Shown: positions 22,790-34,319, counted from the first letter of the stretch. The stretch: DNA of 64,000 bases from Acholoe squamosa (GCA_949317995.1 OX439040.1:28808030-28872029), one strand, 5' to 3'. Numbers and translations are program-made. Notes: generated by a model not told the origin, from the sequence alone.

Positions 22790-23205
22790 GGGAGTCTATT
22801 GTGGATCCTGGATACAAAAGCAGTCTATGGTGTATCCTGGATACACAAGCAGTCTACCGGTATTGTGTATCCTGGATACAGAAGGAGTCTATTGTGGATC
22901 CTGGATACAGAAGGAGTCTATTGTGGATCCTGGATACAGAAGGGAGATCCTTGTGGATCCTGGATACAGAAGGAGTCTATTGTGGATCCTGGATACAGAA
23001 GCAGTCTATTGTGGATCCTGGATACAGAAGCAGTCTATTGTGGATCCTGGATACAGAAGGGAGATCCTTGTGGATCCTGGATACAGAAGGAGTCTATTGT
23101 GAATCCTGGATACAGAAGGAGTCTATTGTCGATCCTGGATACAGAAGGAGTCTATTGTGAATCCTGGATACAGAAGGAGTCTATTGTGGATCCTGGATAC
23201 AGAAG
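22790..23205 (+). repeat. 29-bp satellite array, right arm (inverted)
   Basis: About 14 units, the reverse complement of the left array (CCTGGATACAGAAGGAGTCT plus ATTGTGGAT). Several units vary in length. Confidence 0.95.
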
Positions 23206-23213
23206 CAATTTTC

Positions 23214-23718
23214 AGACCCCTCTTAGGCGCGGATAAAAAAAATTCAGACCCCTCTTAGGGGGGGGGGAAATGTTGCCCCTTTTGAGCGAAAAAGCCTGCG
23301 TGCCACTAAAGAATAAAAGGGGAGAAGAAAAAATTTCAGAGCCCTCCAAGGGGGGGGGCAGAAAAATTTCAGACCCCTCCGAGGGGGGACGGAAAAAGGG
23401 GACGTTTGCGTGCGATTATCGTCCCTTATGCGGGGGGTCAAAAAAAATTTACCCCCTTGAGAGGGGGGCCGAATCCGCATAAGGGGGTAAAATTTCTTGG
23501 ACCCCCCATAAGGGACAAAAATCAAGTGTGAATGTCCCCTTTTAGCCTATAGTAATGCACAGGGTTTTCTGCTGAAAACAGGTGAAATTATTTTGACCCC
23601 CCATCAGAGGTGTTGAAAAAATTCTGACCCCCCGGTCAAGTGGTTGAAAAAATTCTGACCCCCCCTCAAACCCCCCCTCAAACCCACCACCCCCTGTTGT
23701 TAAAAAATGATCACTCCC
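23214..23718. mobile_element. GGGAGTG-family MITE sequence, left end missing
   Basis: Right terminus AATGATCACTCCC followed by TAA, preceded by C-runs and the family interior. It appears rearranged or composite, with several G/C runs. Confidence 0.6.
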
Positions 23719-24534
23719 TAATGTGGATCCTAGATAGGCCTACAGAAGCAGTCCTTGTGTATCCTGGATACAGAAGCAGTCCCTTTGTTGGTAAACAGCC
23801 CAGTGCCCAAAACAGCTAAGTCCAGTATGGACAGTGATGCTTAGAGAGTAAATCATAGTAAAATTTTTCTGACTTTCCAATGAAACTGCATTCTAGAATA
23901 TATATCAGCTCAAAGATGATGTTGCTGCTTTTAATTGTACTTCATCTATCATAAACTAGCAGATATCTGTGATAAAATAACCTGAACTGAGTGGCCAAGA
24001 CATCCACCATCTTGAAAGTAGCAGATGCATCTGCTGAGCAGGTGCTTGCTCCTGATTAGTCAATTCCTTGTGTATCCCGGGTACACTATTCCTTGTGGAT
24101 CCTGGATGCACAGAAAGCTGAACAACGGCCCCACTGCGAGTTGCGACTAGAGCCTTCACTCCCTCTTACTACTACTATGCCTAGGATTGCCTCTGCTTGG
24201 CGACAGTCTCTCACACTCTTCAATCCTTGGTGAAACCGTGTTCGGCCCAAATACCGGAACAGGAAACAGCGCGTGCACCTTGAGCTCTCCGGAAGTCATC
24301 ATCTTGGAGGTATTGGCGGGAAGTATGAATCGTCGGTGGATGTTTTTGCGGGTATTTGTCGCGCATTTGTCACAAAGGGACCCCGGGACAGAGCCTCAGA
24401 GGAGATTATTCTGTGGTGCAGGGACGTAAAGTATTTTAACAGAGATGTCGAAAAGGACGTCTAAATTGGAATGGAAGCCACATCTACCTCTCCGAGGACG
24501 ATCGTATGTAATGGGTCTAGACCCCTAAATTCGA

Positions 24535-24742
24535 CAGGGTGACAGCCATTTCCTAAATTCGACATGTGACATCGAGCTTAGTGACAAGGATATGGAGGAG
24601 TAAAAAGTTAGTGACATGAGACATGGTCTTATTTTAAAATCGACATGTGACATGGAGCTTAGTGACAAAGACATGGGAAAATAGAAACCTAATGACATGT
24701 GACATTGCCTTTTCTGAAAATCGACATGTGACATGGGGACCC
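24535..24742. repeat. ~95-bp repeats with TCGACATGTGACAT
   Basis: AAATTCGACATGTGACAT/AAATCGACATGTGACAT and AGCTTAGTGACAA recur two to three times. Related TTGTC...GATTCTAAG repeats are at 29625-29735. Confidence 0.75.
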
Positions 24743-24762
24743 CCCATCTAGACCCCCTATGT

Positions 24763-25740
24763 TAGGCACTTACCTAGTTTTCAAGACTTTGTCCCATGCA
24801 TTTTATCTTTTAAGCAATGGATAGATCTCATCAAGAGAAATGGATTTGCTCTTTAAATGAAGTCTTTATGCCAAGTATAAGGGAAGTTATGAATGATCAA
24901 AGACCCCAAATCAAACCCAAAATTCTGCCACTATTAGGAGTTTAAATAGGGCCCAGATTTGTGATCAAGCATATCTGACACAGGAGTGGCTACATCTCTT
25001 AGATCATTATTTTTGACTATTTTCTTATGGTAGAGTTCCCCATAAAAGGTTGAAAATCAATGTATCATATCAAAATTTAACAATTTAAAGGGATTTTATC
25101 TTGACCTAATATCATCTGCTGTTTAGCGATCTCACAAAATTGGCGCAAAATTATGGAGTTGATATGAGATCTTTAATCGGTCAGAATTTCCCTTTAAATT
25201 GATGTAAAGACTTCATTTAAAAAGGAAATCCACTTATTTTTATCAGCTCTATCAATTGCTATATAAATGATATACATAGGATTGGATTCTAGCAAACAGA
25301 CAAGGACCTAACATGGAGAAGCTGGTGGAAGGGTGATAGCGAATGGCACGCTAAAATTTTGTTGGGGTCTGGCAAACATGCTGTTCCCCTATGAAATGAA
25401 AAAACCTAGACAGTTTCTAAACCATTTTTTTCTGTAGAAAGTGTGGGAACTATTCTCTTTTATGTGAGATTTGTCCTTTATACCAAAAAAATGATTTCAA
25501 AGTTATTGGGTAACTTCACTTGGGGAGAATGGGATGTTTATCTGAATCAATTATTTCTCAAATAGATTCTTATTAAACCCCTAATCAATCCCTTTAAAAT
25601 GTTTGTTAAGATCCTCCAATAAATAGCTACACAATGAGCTTGCAAAAAAAGGAGAGTTTAGCACTCCCCAGTTTCAGCTTTATCACAGTTTCACACCTCC
25701 ACTGCAGCAGAACCATGCACTGGGGGTAGGTAAGTGCCTA
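24763..25740. mobile_element. TIR element with 7-bp target duplication, copy 1 (978 bp)
   Basis: Perfect 14-bp termini TAGGCACTTACCTA / TAGGTAAGTGCCTA are flanked by CCTATGT on both sides (24756-24762, 25741-25747). No ORF is present. The left half is an imperfect inverted repeat: sequence near 24810-24890 is complementary to 25195-25275, so the transcript or single strand could fold extensively. The superfamily is not assigned. Confidence 0.85.
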
Positions 25741-25754
25741 CCTATGTATTGTAT

Positions 25755-25783
25755 ACTATATATATATATATATATATATATAT
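25755..25783. repeat. (TA)n microsatellite
   Basis: About 13 TA dinucleotides. Confidence 0.9.
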
Positions 25784-26067
25784 TATGTGAATAACTTCTT
25801 CCCGTAGAGGGTGCGGGGCCGATTGCCACACCCCCAGTGGCGTAACGTGTGCCGATCCACTGGTACTGCAGCCTCATTCCGGGCGCATGTAAACATTCAA
25901 AATGGCGGACCGCCGCTCGTACGAGGAACTACGGTTACAGATTTTGCTGATTTTTCCTTATTTAAATTAAACCCTCTAAAAACATAAAATAAATAGAGAA
26001 CTAAACTCCCCTGGGCCTGGTATCCTCGGTGGCCGATCCACCCCTCAGGGGTCTTCCCCCGAGGGCT

Positions 26068-26070
<3 letters not shown>

Positions 26071-26118
<48 letters not shown>

Positions 26119-26128
26119 CACACACACA
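26071..26128. repeat. Compound (CT)n(TA)n(CA)n microsatellite
   Basis: CT run 26071-26102, TA run to about 26117, then a short CA run. Confidence 0.92.
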
Positions 26129-26160
26129 TTATATTTATATATATAGTATATTTTAGCTTG

Positions 26161-27724
26161 AGGGCACCGCAAACGGCCTGTCTCGATCAGCTCACTGAGA
26201 CATCTGATCAGATCAGAGCATATCAATCATGTTTGATCCGTCCTGACTCGATCAGATGGACGTCCCCGCACACAGAGCTCCTCCACTATAGGTACTTTGA
26301 CAAAGCCGCTGTGGGGGTGAGAAAAGCTGGCAGAGTGCAGTGACACTTTCTGCAAGGTGTGAGTATGGCCGCTACTCGTGACCTTGCCGATATCACCGAT
26401 TTAGGGCCTTTTTCATTGACTTTTGATAATAATCCTTGCAGATTAGATATCAAACTACCCACCAGCGTAGTTGGGGAGGAAAAATACCAATTATTATACA
26501 TTTTACAGTAAGTTGAATATGAAGGTTATATTGGAGCTTTGAAAAACATCAACCACTAGAGACACCAGAAAAATAACACCAGACACAGATTTAGGGCATA
26601 CTAGTGGCTTCGCCACTAGAGTTTGAAGCAATAGAACCTATCATGGGAAACATGTGCCTATTCACGGAAATCTATGGCCTATTCCCGGATCTGTAGGGCT
26701 ATTCATACACTCCTTCAGTGCAGCCCCCTGGTGTCTTACACTAGAAGCGCTCATCTTAGCGACGCTTATCTTAGCAAAGCTTATCATAGCAACAGCAAAC
26801 AATTCTACACTCTCCCAGCAGATACTCTTGGAGGGTTGAGTTTTGATTTTCTCTGGATCTAATGATCAGATCTTAACATATGACCTATCAAATTAAAGCC
26901 CTCAACGAGTACAATCTAGATCTACAAAGATCGAGAGATTTCCATCCTAAATATTTTCAGGATGGGTGCCAATCTATCTGGATTGAGATCCAAAATGGCG
27001 GCTATTTCAGCATGTCTGACGATTTTTGAGGCTATAAAACATTTCTCCAAAATATAGATAACCAAATCTTTAAGAGTTAAACATTAGGAATAATCAAGTT
27101 GGTAAAACACTACAATGTTTTGAAAATATTTTTGTTTAATTGTCTATACTTCAGATCGAGTTAGCTGGCACTTTCCTCACTGCTTCACAGCCTAAATATT
27201 TACTTCATCTGGTACCCCAAGGGTACTGTAGGCTGAAGCAGTGACAATTTCGAATTTTGTAACCAGCGATCTAGGAACCCATTTTTATATATAGTGTAAA
27301 TAATCTGCCAGAATATGAAATTTCATGTTTCAATCACTTTGCACTCTGATACTTTTGAGAGGACCAAAAAATGAAACATTTGGGAAGTGTTGGCTATTCA
27401 TATCACTGCTATAGTGACAGCCAAGCAGGTGGCCACTGGCAGTGGTCAGTGCATGTCTGCACTCACATCACAAAAGCTGACACCTATTTCTACCACTTCT
27501 ATAGTGCTACTTGCTGCAATATTTCGGACACTATTTCTCTTGTATCTCTGGTTCTACACAAGATAGAAAGATAATTCCAAAAGAATTGAAAAATTCACAA
27601 TGAGTTCAATTGAATGTGACCAATATTTTTTTTTTTTTTTGCAAACGGTTTAAAATTTTTGTTGAAGTGCCTATCCACTACTGATCCAGTCAGATGACTG
27701 AATCAGGCCGTTTGCGGTGCCCTT
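26161..27724. mobile_element. Long member of the ACCGCAGACGG TIR family
   Basis: Termini AGGGCACCGCAAACGGCC and the complement GGCCGTTTGCGGTGCCCT match copies 1 and 2 at 18 kb with substitutions, and the left 90 bp also share the GATCAG-rich interior. TTG flanks both ends if the right end is 27724. The 1.4-kb interior has no ORF and is unassigned. Confidence 0.6.
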
Positions 27725-28089
27725 TTGATAGGAAAATAGAAGTTAGAAATCCATAAAATTAAAAGCATACTGGTAGGCCTATGGTAGCGAAGTCAGTCCG
27801 AAACCAGGACATTGACAGAAATACACGAGTGATCTATCAAATGAAGGGCCCCAGACGGGGGGTTCTCATGTCACTTGTCCATTATAAGAAATAGAAATGT
27901 CACTTTTCCCTACCAAAAATCACTGCTGTCTCGGGCAAGCAGCATATAAATACCTGTCCAAAAAGAAAAGAAAGGACTTAATGTCCAAGAACCCTTGAAT
28001 GTCTGAGTTCCTCGATGGCCCGCAGACGTAAAACTAAACAAAGAAACAAACAAACTTGTCCTATTTGTCCTTAACTAAAATTATTGTAC

Positions 28090-28654
28090 GGGGGATAGCT
28101 AGAAGCACGGGGGGGGGGGGTTAAACAGGGGAGGTCAATATTTTTTCAGCCTTTCTGAGCGAGGGGGTTAAAATAATTTTACCTGTTTTCAGCAAAAGAG
28201 CCTGCACATTACCAGGGCTTTTGACAGGATATTTTGCAATGGGCAAATTGCGCACTCATTGGCAAGAACAATGCGCCATTCTGTAAATCAATGGGCCATT
28301 TTGTACCTTGCAGTAAAGATTTTTAAAATATTTAAATAATATTTCCTGAATATAAAGACTTCTATCTTTACAATGAGGGGTCTGCCATTTCTGTGCCATT
28401 CCTAGTATGAACCCTAGGTCTGTGACAACAGGAAAAGATTTCTATGCGCCATTTGGTGCACCTCTAGCCATTTAAATGCGCCATTTAGCATTTAAATGCG
28501 TAAATTACACACTGCGCAGCCCTGTCAAAAGCCCTGCATTACTCTAGATCAAAAGGGTGTGTTCGACCCTCATGAGGGGGTCAAATTCTTTCCACACAAC
28601 TGCACAGAAACCATCCCCCCTGTTGTTAAAAAAGTGTAAAAACTTATCACTCCC
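28090..28654. mobile_element. GGGAGTG-family MITE with a nested insertion
   Basis: Right end ATCACTCCC followed by TTA (28655-28657) and the family interior AAATAATTTTACCTGTTTTCAG. The left end is degraded. It is interrupted at 28213-28536. Confidence 0.65.
28213..28536. mobile_element. CAGGG-ended TIR element with 6-bp target duplication
   Basis: 324 bp with perfect 16-bp termini CAGGGCTTTTGACAGG / CCTGTCAAAAGCCCTG. CATTAC is duplicated on both sides (28207-28212, 28537-28542). Removing one copy of CATTAC and the element restores the MITE interior seen in other family members. CAGGG termini recall hAT, but hAT elements normally duplicate 8 bp. Confidence 0.85.
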
Positions 28655-28835
28655 TTAAGCCAGAGATGTCAGTTGGATGTCAGCCCGTGGTGTTGGTGAT
28701 TTCTCAACATATGAAATGGCCTAAATCTTCAAATCTGAGGGGCCGCTGAACCTGTGAAAATAGACTGACTAGGTCTTATAAGATGTGCCTAAGGTACCAT
28801 TGCAGGGGTAGCGATGGAAGGTTTTTTTGAATTAA

Positions 28836-29105
28836 GGCCACACCAAAAAAATAAGTTGGTCTACGGATCGCCCTCCCTACATTTTTCGGAAATACAAATT
28901 TTCTTTGAAAAAAATCTTGTCAACGGATTTCGCTCGCTTCAGTTTCTACAAGTTTTCTCTTTGTGATGTTTGGCAAAATTAAAAAAAAAAAAGATTTGTT
29001 CGCTCGCCTCAATTTCCCAGCAAGGAATCCATTGGACGCCAAAAAATTCTTAAAAAAAAAACAAACCAAAGTCCTTAGTCCAACTTATTTTTTTTTGGTG
29101 TGGCC
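28836..29105. mobile_element. GGCCACACC-family Harbinger-like MITE
   Basis: 270 bp with termini GGCCACACCAAAAAAATAAG and its complement, continuing through GTTGGTCTAC. TAA flanks both sides (28833-28835, 29106-29108). Other copies are at 45306 and 52695. Confidence 0.85.
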
Positions 29106-29108
29106 TAA

Positions 29109-29375
29109 GGGAGTGATCATTATTTATTAACGGGGGGGGGGGTTCACGCAGATGCGTGAAAATGTATGCCCCCCGATGGCAGTGAAAATTTATTGTGCCC
29201 CTCTTTGATCGTATATTAGCACTCAGGCTTTCTTTTGCTAAAAAAAGGGTTGAATTTTTTAGCCCCCCCCCAAGAGGTGTCAAATTTTGTTACGCCCCCC
29301 CTCGGGAGGGGTCTGAGATCTTTAACCCCTCCCTTGAACCCACCACCCCCCTGTTGATAAATAATGACCACTCCC
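29109..29375. mobile_element. GGGAGTG-family MITE abutting the GGCCACACC MITE
   Basis: 267 bp with intact termini. The TAA at 29106-29108 serves as both its left flank and the right flank of the preceding MITE; TAA repeats at 29376-29378. One element therefore inserted into the target duplication of the other. Confidence 0.88.
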
Positions 29376-30297
29376 TAACCTCCTGTGCCTGTACAGTAGT
29401 ACCATAGCTCCAGGTTGGTGGTTCAACTTCTGAGAAAAGTTTTGAATTTTTCAATGTCCAAACGTTCATTCTAATGATTTTCTGGGAATTATTTCATAAC
29501 TTTGGTTCTAATTGGAATATTTGGAAAATTCTTTAAGTTTTAGAAGGCCCAGGATGCATGGGAATAGGGCCAACATATCAAAGATACTTGTCGCTAACCT
29601 CTCTGTATCACTTGTCGAATCTAAGGAATGCCATTTGTCCCTTGTCACTTCATCCCCATGTCCCTTGTCGATTCTAAGAAGTAGCCTTGTCCCCTTGTCG
29701 ATTCTAAGAAGTGGCTTTATCCCCTTGTCGATTTTACCTGTCTGGGGCACTAAATGAAAGAGCTTGAAATTTGCAATACATAGCTTTTTGAATCAAGTTG
29801 ATACACCCATTAGCATCATTTTTATATCACTTTACAATTTGGAAATGTGAAAAAAAAACATTCTGTCATTCCCCGCCCTGTGTATTTGCCAAAATCTTCA
29901 GATAAGCCCGCCCATTAAACATACACTGGTCATATGGGATGTGGGCACTGCTGTACATAATCACTGATAGATTCTGATTGAAAAGGCCTATGCACTAACC
30001 AATTGCACCACCTTAAAGCTAAATACTAGTAGATTAACATTTCCTAGAGGTATTATGCAATGAAACGTCTAGTATTTTAGACATCAAGTTGAAATTAGGC
30101 TTCTAATGATTTTTTTCTTGAATATTTTGGTATGATGCATTCAGGAGATTAAAAGTCACAGAAAATCGCAGCACAATGGCTGTAAAAAGTAAATTTCTAT
30201 CGAGTAAAGAGGTATTGTAGAATAACCCTATTGGTTCAGTTAGCTTCCTTAACAATTATTTTGTAAGGAAAATTGATCCAAAGTTAAACAAGTGTAG
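29376..30297. other. Intergenic DNA with a short 32-bp repeat
   Basis: About 32-bp units with CTTGTCGATTCTAAGAAGT recur two to four times at 29625-29735. The remainder is AT-rich and holds nothing I can identify. Confidence 0.5.
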
Positions 30298-30317
30298 TGG
30301 TCAGCGGAAAATGTCAT

Positions 30318-30401
30318 GGAGAAACCGGGACTCGAACCCGGGACCCGAACCCGGGACCCTCCAACTTCGAAGCGGAAGCTCTACCCCTGAGCTACTTCCC
30401 C
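30318..30401 (-). ncRNA. tRNA-like sequence 1, with duplicated T-arm
   Basis: On the minus strand it begins GGGGAAGTAGCTCAGGGGTA and pairs with TTTCTCC at its 3' end. The T-arm region CCCGGGTTCG is duplicated by about 13 bp relative to copies 2 and 3, which would break the normal fold. It retains A- and B-box-like pol III promoter sequence. Confidence 0.6.
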
Positions 30402-30798
30402 TGGCCTGACATTCTCTACCTTCCAACTACCCTGGATCGGTATGGTATACATAGGGGGAGTGACATAATCAAGTGAACAGTCCCTCTGAAGGCTCTGCGC
30501 ACCCGACGGGGGAACGAACCCCTACACTCCTCCCAACCAGCTTCAACCGTATCCCGCCAGAACCGGTCCTCCAGTCCAGTCTGAACGGTACCAGTACTGA
30601 GTCACACACAGCTTAACATCAGCTCCTGTTCCCAGGACCCTCTGTGGGTGCCACCTGTTTCCAAGTCTCCCAGCACTAGCAAGTTGAAGCGCTTGTCTAT
30701 ACCATACCGGCCCAGGTACCAAGCTCTCTTAAGGTCCCCCTTGCGAGGCAGGACCACTCGGTTTCTCCACCACTGCAGTGGTCGGTGAAAATGTTCTT

Positions 30799-30869
30799 GG
30801 AGAAACCGGGACTCGAACCCGGGGCCCTCCAACTTCGAAGCGGCTGCTCTTCCTCTGAGCTATTTCCCC
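30799..30869 (-). ncRNA. tRNA-like sequence 2
   Basis: 71 nt. GGGGAAA/TTTCTCC acceptor, GCTC/GAGC D-stem, CCGGG TTCGAGT CCCGG T-arm. The anticodon stem is imperfect. Part of a repeat, so probably not a functional tRNA gene. Confidence 0.6.
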
Positions 30870-31315
30870 TGGCCTGACATTCTCTACCTTCAACTACACC
30901 TGGATCGGTATGATACACACACTAAGGGGCAGTGATTACCTGGTACCGAGCTCTCTAGAGATCCCCCTCGTGAGGCAGGACCACTCGGTATCTCCACCAG
31001 GTACGGGGAATTACTGCCCCTACACTCCTCCCCATCAGCTTCAACCACCATCCACTAGCACCCGGCATTCCCCCTCAAACCAGTTACCTGTAAATTGAGG
31101 CTTTATCAAGCAGTGTTGGGGCACTCCTGACTTCCCAGTGGATGTACCGGTACGATTACCGGATTAGTCGAAGCATCATCTGTATCATATCGGCCCAGTT
31201 CCCGAGTCCTCAATCCATGATTGCGTTAAGATACGGGGTTCCTGTACCTTCAATCCGTGATTGCGTTAGGATGCTCGGTTTCTCCACCAATGTAGTGGTC
31301 AGCGGAAAATGTCAT

Positions 31316-31386
31316 GGAGAAACCGGGACTCGAACCCGGGACCCTCCAACTTCGAAGCGGAAGCTCTACCCCTGAGCTACTTCCCC
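31316..31386 (-). ncRNA. tRNA-like sequence 3
   Basis: 71 nt and the best folded of the three: acceptor GGGGAAG/TTTCTCC with G-U pairs, D-stem GCTC/GAGC, anticodon loop TTCGAAG (CGA at the anticodon position) and a perfect T-arm. CGA would be serine, but the long variable arm of tRNA-Ser is absent. This argues for a tRNA-derived repeat. Confidence 0.6.
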
Positions 31387-31863
31387 TGGCCTGACATTCT
31401 CTACCTTCCAACTACCCTGGATCGGTATGGTATACATAGCCTAGGGGGAGTGACACAATCAAGTGAACAGTCCCTCTGAAGGCTCTGCGCACCCGACGGG
31501 GGAACGAACCCCTACACAAGTTTGTGAGACCGCCCTGCGATTACTAATCATTGAAAATTTATCAAATCCCATCAAAATGTACCCAGGTCAATATATATGT
31601 TCCAAGTATTTAATATTGTAATTCATGTATCTTTCACCATAAAAGGCAATATCTATGGATTTCTGCAATAAGTGCATGGCCACTCATGTTACTCAAACAG
31701 GGTGGTCTGACAGAATCACCAAATTCACCCAAATGTTTACTCTCTGAAGTGGTTAGAAAATAGAAAATGAAGCAAAATATTGTGCCAGTGAGATAGAGCT
31801 ATGTTTTTTCTTTAAGCCTAGTGGAGGCCACCGCCCGGCACTTCATTCTGTGCATCATGCTAG

Positions 31864-31975
31864 TAGACCTGCCAACCGGTCCCTATGCATATAGTGTGGG
31901 GGTTTCCACACCGTCTGCGGCTCAGAGAGCTCTGAGCCCTAACATCATATGCCTAGGGACCGGTTGGCAGGTCTA
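31864..31975. mobile_element. 112-bp element with 29-bp inverted repeats
   Basis: Termini start TAGACCTGCCAACCGGTCCC and match their complement over 29 bp with one mismatch. The core contains TCAGAGAGCTCTGA, itself a palindrome. A diverged relative of the terminal motif lies near 33205. Confidence 0.75.
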
Positions 31976-34319
31976 TATGCATCTGATGTTAGGGACCGGC
32001 TCCTCTGTATTATGAGACCTTTCAGCCACTGGTTCTGCCTCCTGTTCCAACCGGAAGTTGGAGGTGGTTTGTTTTATAATTTAGGAATAACACCCCAGCA
32101 CCCACTCCCGCAAGTCCATATCTGTCACTTTTGTAAATCACCAAATGTGATTTTCTATTTTCGGACCCTTTGATACACTCAAAATTGACTATATTCCAGC
32201 ATCAAGGGTAAAAATACCCAAGGAATTAGAATTTGTAGGTCATTTTACTTTAGATCCAGCAATTTATTTTGATATCTTATCAGTTCTCAAGGGGTATGGG
32301 TGTGCGCAGAGACAATTTTCTATTCGTTGAGACGAAAAGTCTGGTAACCTTGGTAACATGCCAACGTTGGTACACCGGAAGCCGGGGACAAAGTGGTGCT
32401 CTGCGCTCCCTGTTACGTACTATAATAAAAAGTTTAAAGTTCCTTGTGGTGCAAAATGTAGCCCTATAATCGCCAAATTGTTGTGCTTATAGTGGTATAA
32501 TTGGTTAGTCTCTATGATCATTCAGTCAAATTTAATTTGACATTAGGTAATGCAAGGTCTAAAATAAGGGAGTCCCAGTGCAGGCTGTGCACAGGGTGCA
32601 GTGACTGATAAGACCCACAATGGCAGTGAATCCACTGACAGAAAACATGATAGAAATTTAATATTCAATCCCTCATAACTTCTGTTCTATTGCCATTAGG
32701 TAGAAAATTTAAACACCATTCAATTACTCAAGTTGTCAGCTACCCGGTGGTGTAAAATAATGTGGGAAAATCCAAAATAAGAGTTTGGCATGTTTTCCCT
32801 ATATAATTTATATGTGTCCAGCCAATATATTTAGAGATAAAACTGGGTTCTGTAGAAAAGATGGGTGATAAAGTATGCTTAGATATCCAACACATGAAGA
32901 AATTGTAAATAGTTTTTCAATATTTCTTGAGTTTCATAACTTTAAAGTTGGCCAAGGACAGCATTGCATATGCGACGGCCGCCATCTTTTTTTCAAAGTA
33001 CAGCCCACATGTCATACAATTCAGCATGGGTTCTGTCCGGATCTACCTCTTGATTTCTAGAAGGATTGATTAAGGATTGAATGTATGAGAGGTGCGTGAA
33101 AAGTGCTCCCGCAGAACTGAAACATTTGCCAATATCCCACACTGTACAGAGTGATCTTGGAATGGCAGACGGTGTGGAATACCCACACTATATTCTAGGG
33201 GCCGGTTAACAGCCTGCTACATATGTTCTATACTAGCATGAGCGATAGGATTTTTATTTTTTATTTAAGCAAGATGAGATTGAATGTAGGCACTAAAATA
33301 TTACTTTTCACTTTAGAATTTTTTTTTAGGTCAATGGAAACCGATACTTTGGGAGCCCCAAAATGTAGTAGTCAAAAAGTAAATTCATGTTTAACAGCTT
33401 AACACAGAAATATGTTGTCATTTTAATTGCGTAACACACATTGGGAGATGGAACTTAATCATTTATATAAATTCTGATAATTTCACTAAAATTATGCCAT
33501 CATATATCATTATTAGGTGCTGATTATTTTGCCATTTTTACCATATACATTTTCCTCTAGACTAATGCAGCAGGTATCAAAATACCTCCCCCTGGCCGAA
33601 AATACCCTCCAGAAGACCTAAATTCTCTGTAAGATATGAAATTTAACTACAGAAACCTGTTATGGCAATAAAATCATACCACTTCCAAAAAATTTTGATA
33701 ATGCCCTCCCTCACCCTCTGAAATATAAAAGTACATTTTATAAGCGCTGAATTCCAATTGAGACATGTTCAAAGATTAAGTGGCCGAAAATACCCTCAGC
33801 TCCTCTACTGGCCTAGTGGGAATGTGAAAAGTCTGTCACATTTGGAGATTTTGACCTTTGAATACTTCACACAGCACTGAAGCATACAAATCTGTCCCCC
33901 AGGGAAAATGCCATGGGCTGTACGCACGTAACACGTTACCTTGGAAATTTGCTACGATCCGTAGTTACCGTCCGTACGAAATAAAGTTAAGGCAGGTAGA
34001 GCTAGGTTGGACTTTTTTTTTTAAAGAATCTAAGGCCTGATTCAGTCTACTTTGCTAGGTTTTCACTGGTTATCGTAAGAAATGATGGTTTCCTCCATAG
34101 AACTTGACTAAATGATGGGGAAATAGGTGTTTAGGATTCGAATGGAAATTTTGAGATGAAAAAGTAAAAAATTTGGAAAAATTTGAAAAAAAAATCTTGA
34201 TTTTTCACCGATTTTGTTCAAAATAACATCAATCAAATTTAGACTTCAAGATATGCTGGGCGAAATTTGGTAGCAAAACAGTGAGTACCGGTACTTTATT
34301 CACAGCAGTGGTTGGAAAG
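31976..34319. other. Intergenic DNA without recognised features
   Basis: AT-rich sequence with only short, non-coding-looking frames. A direct GGTAAC repeat near 32345 and scattered CCGAAAATACCCTC repeats (33600, 33785) are the only patterns noticed. Confidence 0.5.

Larger units (their letters stand above)
21205..24140. repeat. Fold-back structure with arms made of satellite arrays
   Basis: Outer arms 21205-21355 and 23999-24140 are about 80% matching inverted repeats (both carry GCAGATGCATCTGCT and AAGATGGTGGATG or its complement). Inside them are oppositely oriented 29-bp arrays and, innermost, a 430-bp unique core. Each arm also contains GGGAGTG-type MITE sequence. The architecture resembles Foldback/Galileo-type elements, whose long TIRs contain tandem repeats; that comparison is inference. 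Confidence 0.65.
30298..31520. repeat. Local triplication of a tRNA-like repeat unit
   Basis: Three related units, starting near 30298, 30769 and 31285, each contain a minus-strand tRNA-like core, then GGCCTGACATTCTCTACCTT and CTGGATCGGTATG. Units 1 and 3 also share GGCTCTGCGCACCCGACGGG and end CCCCTACAC. Intervening blocks with GAGGCAGGACCACTCGGT occur twice. Confidence 0.75.

Noticed and set aside
21840-23205. CRISPR-like regularly spaced repeats
   Set aside because: Units are contiguous 29-bp satellites with no unique spacers, in eukaryotic DNA.
21846-23236. Long open frames with a repeated YRRSLLWILDTEGVY peptide
   Set aside because: They are translations of the 29-bp satellite; all three frames stay open for arithmetic reasons.
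26029-26343. Protein with Ser/Leu and Ile/Tyr runs
   Set aside because: Translation of the CT/TA microsatellite.
31316-31386. Functional tRNA-Ser(CGA) gene
   Set aside because: No class II variable arm, imperfect anticodon stem and membership of a multi-copy repeat.
32340-32365. Second RFX-type site
   Set aside because: GGTAAC is directly, not invertedly, repeated and no gene follows.
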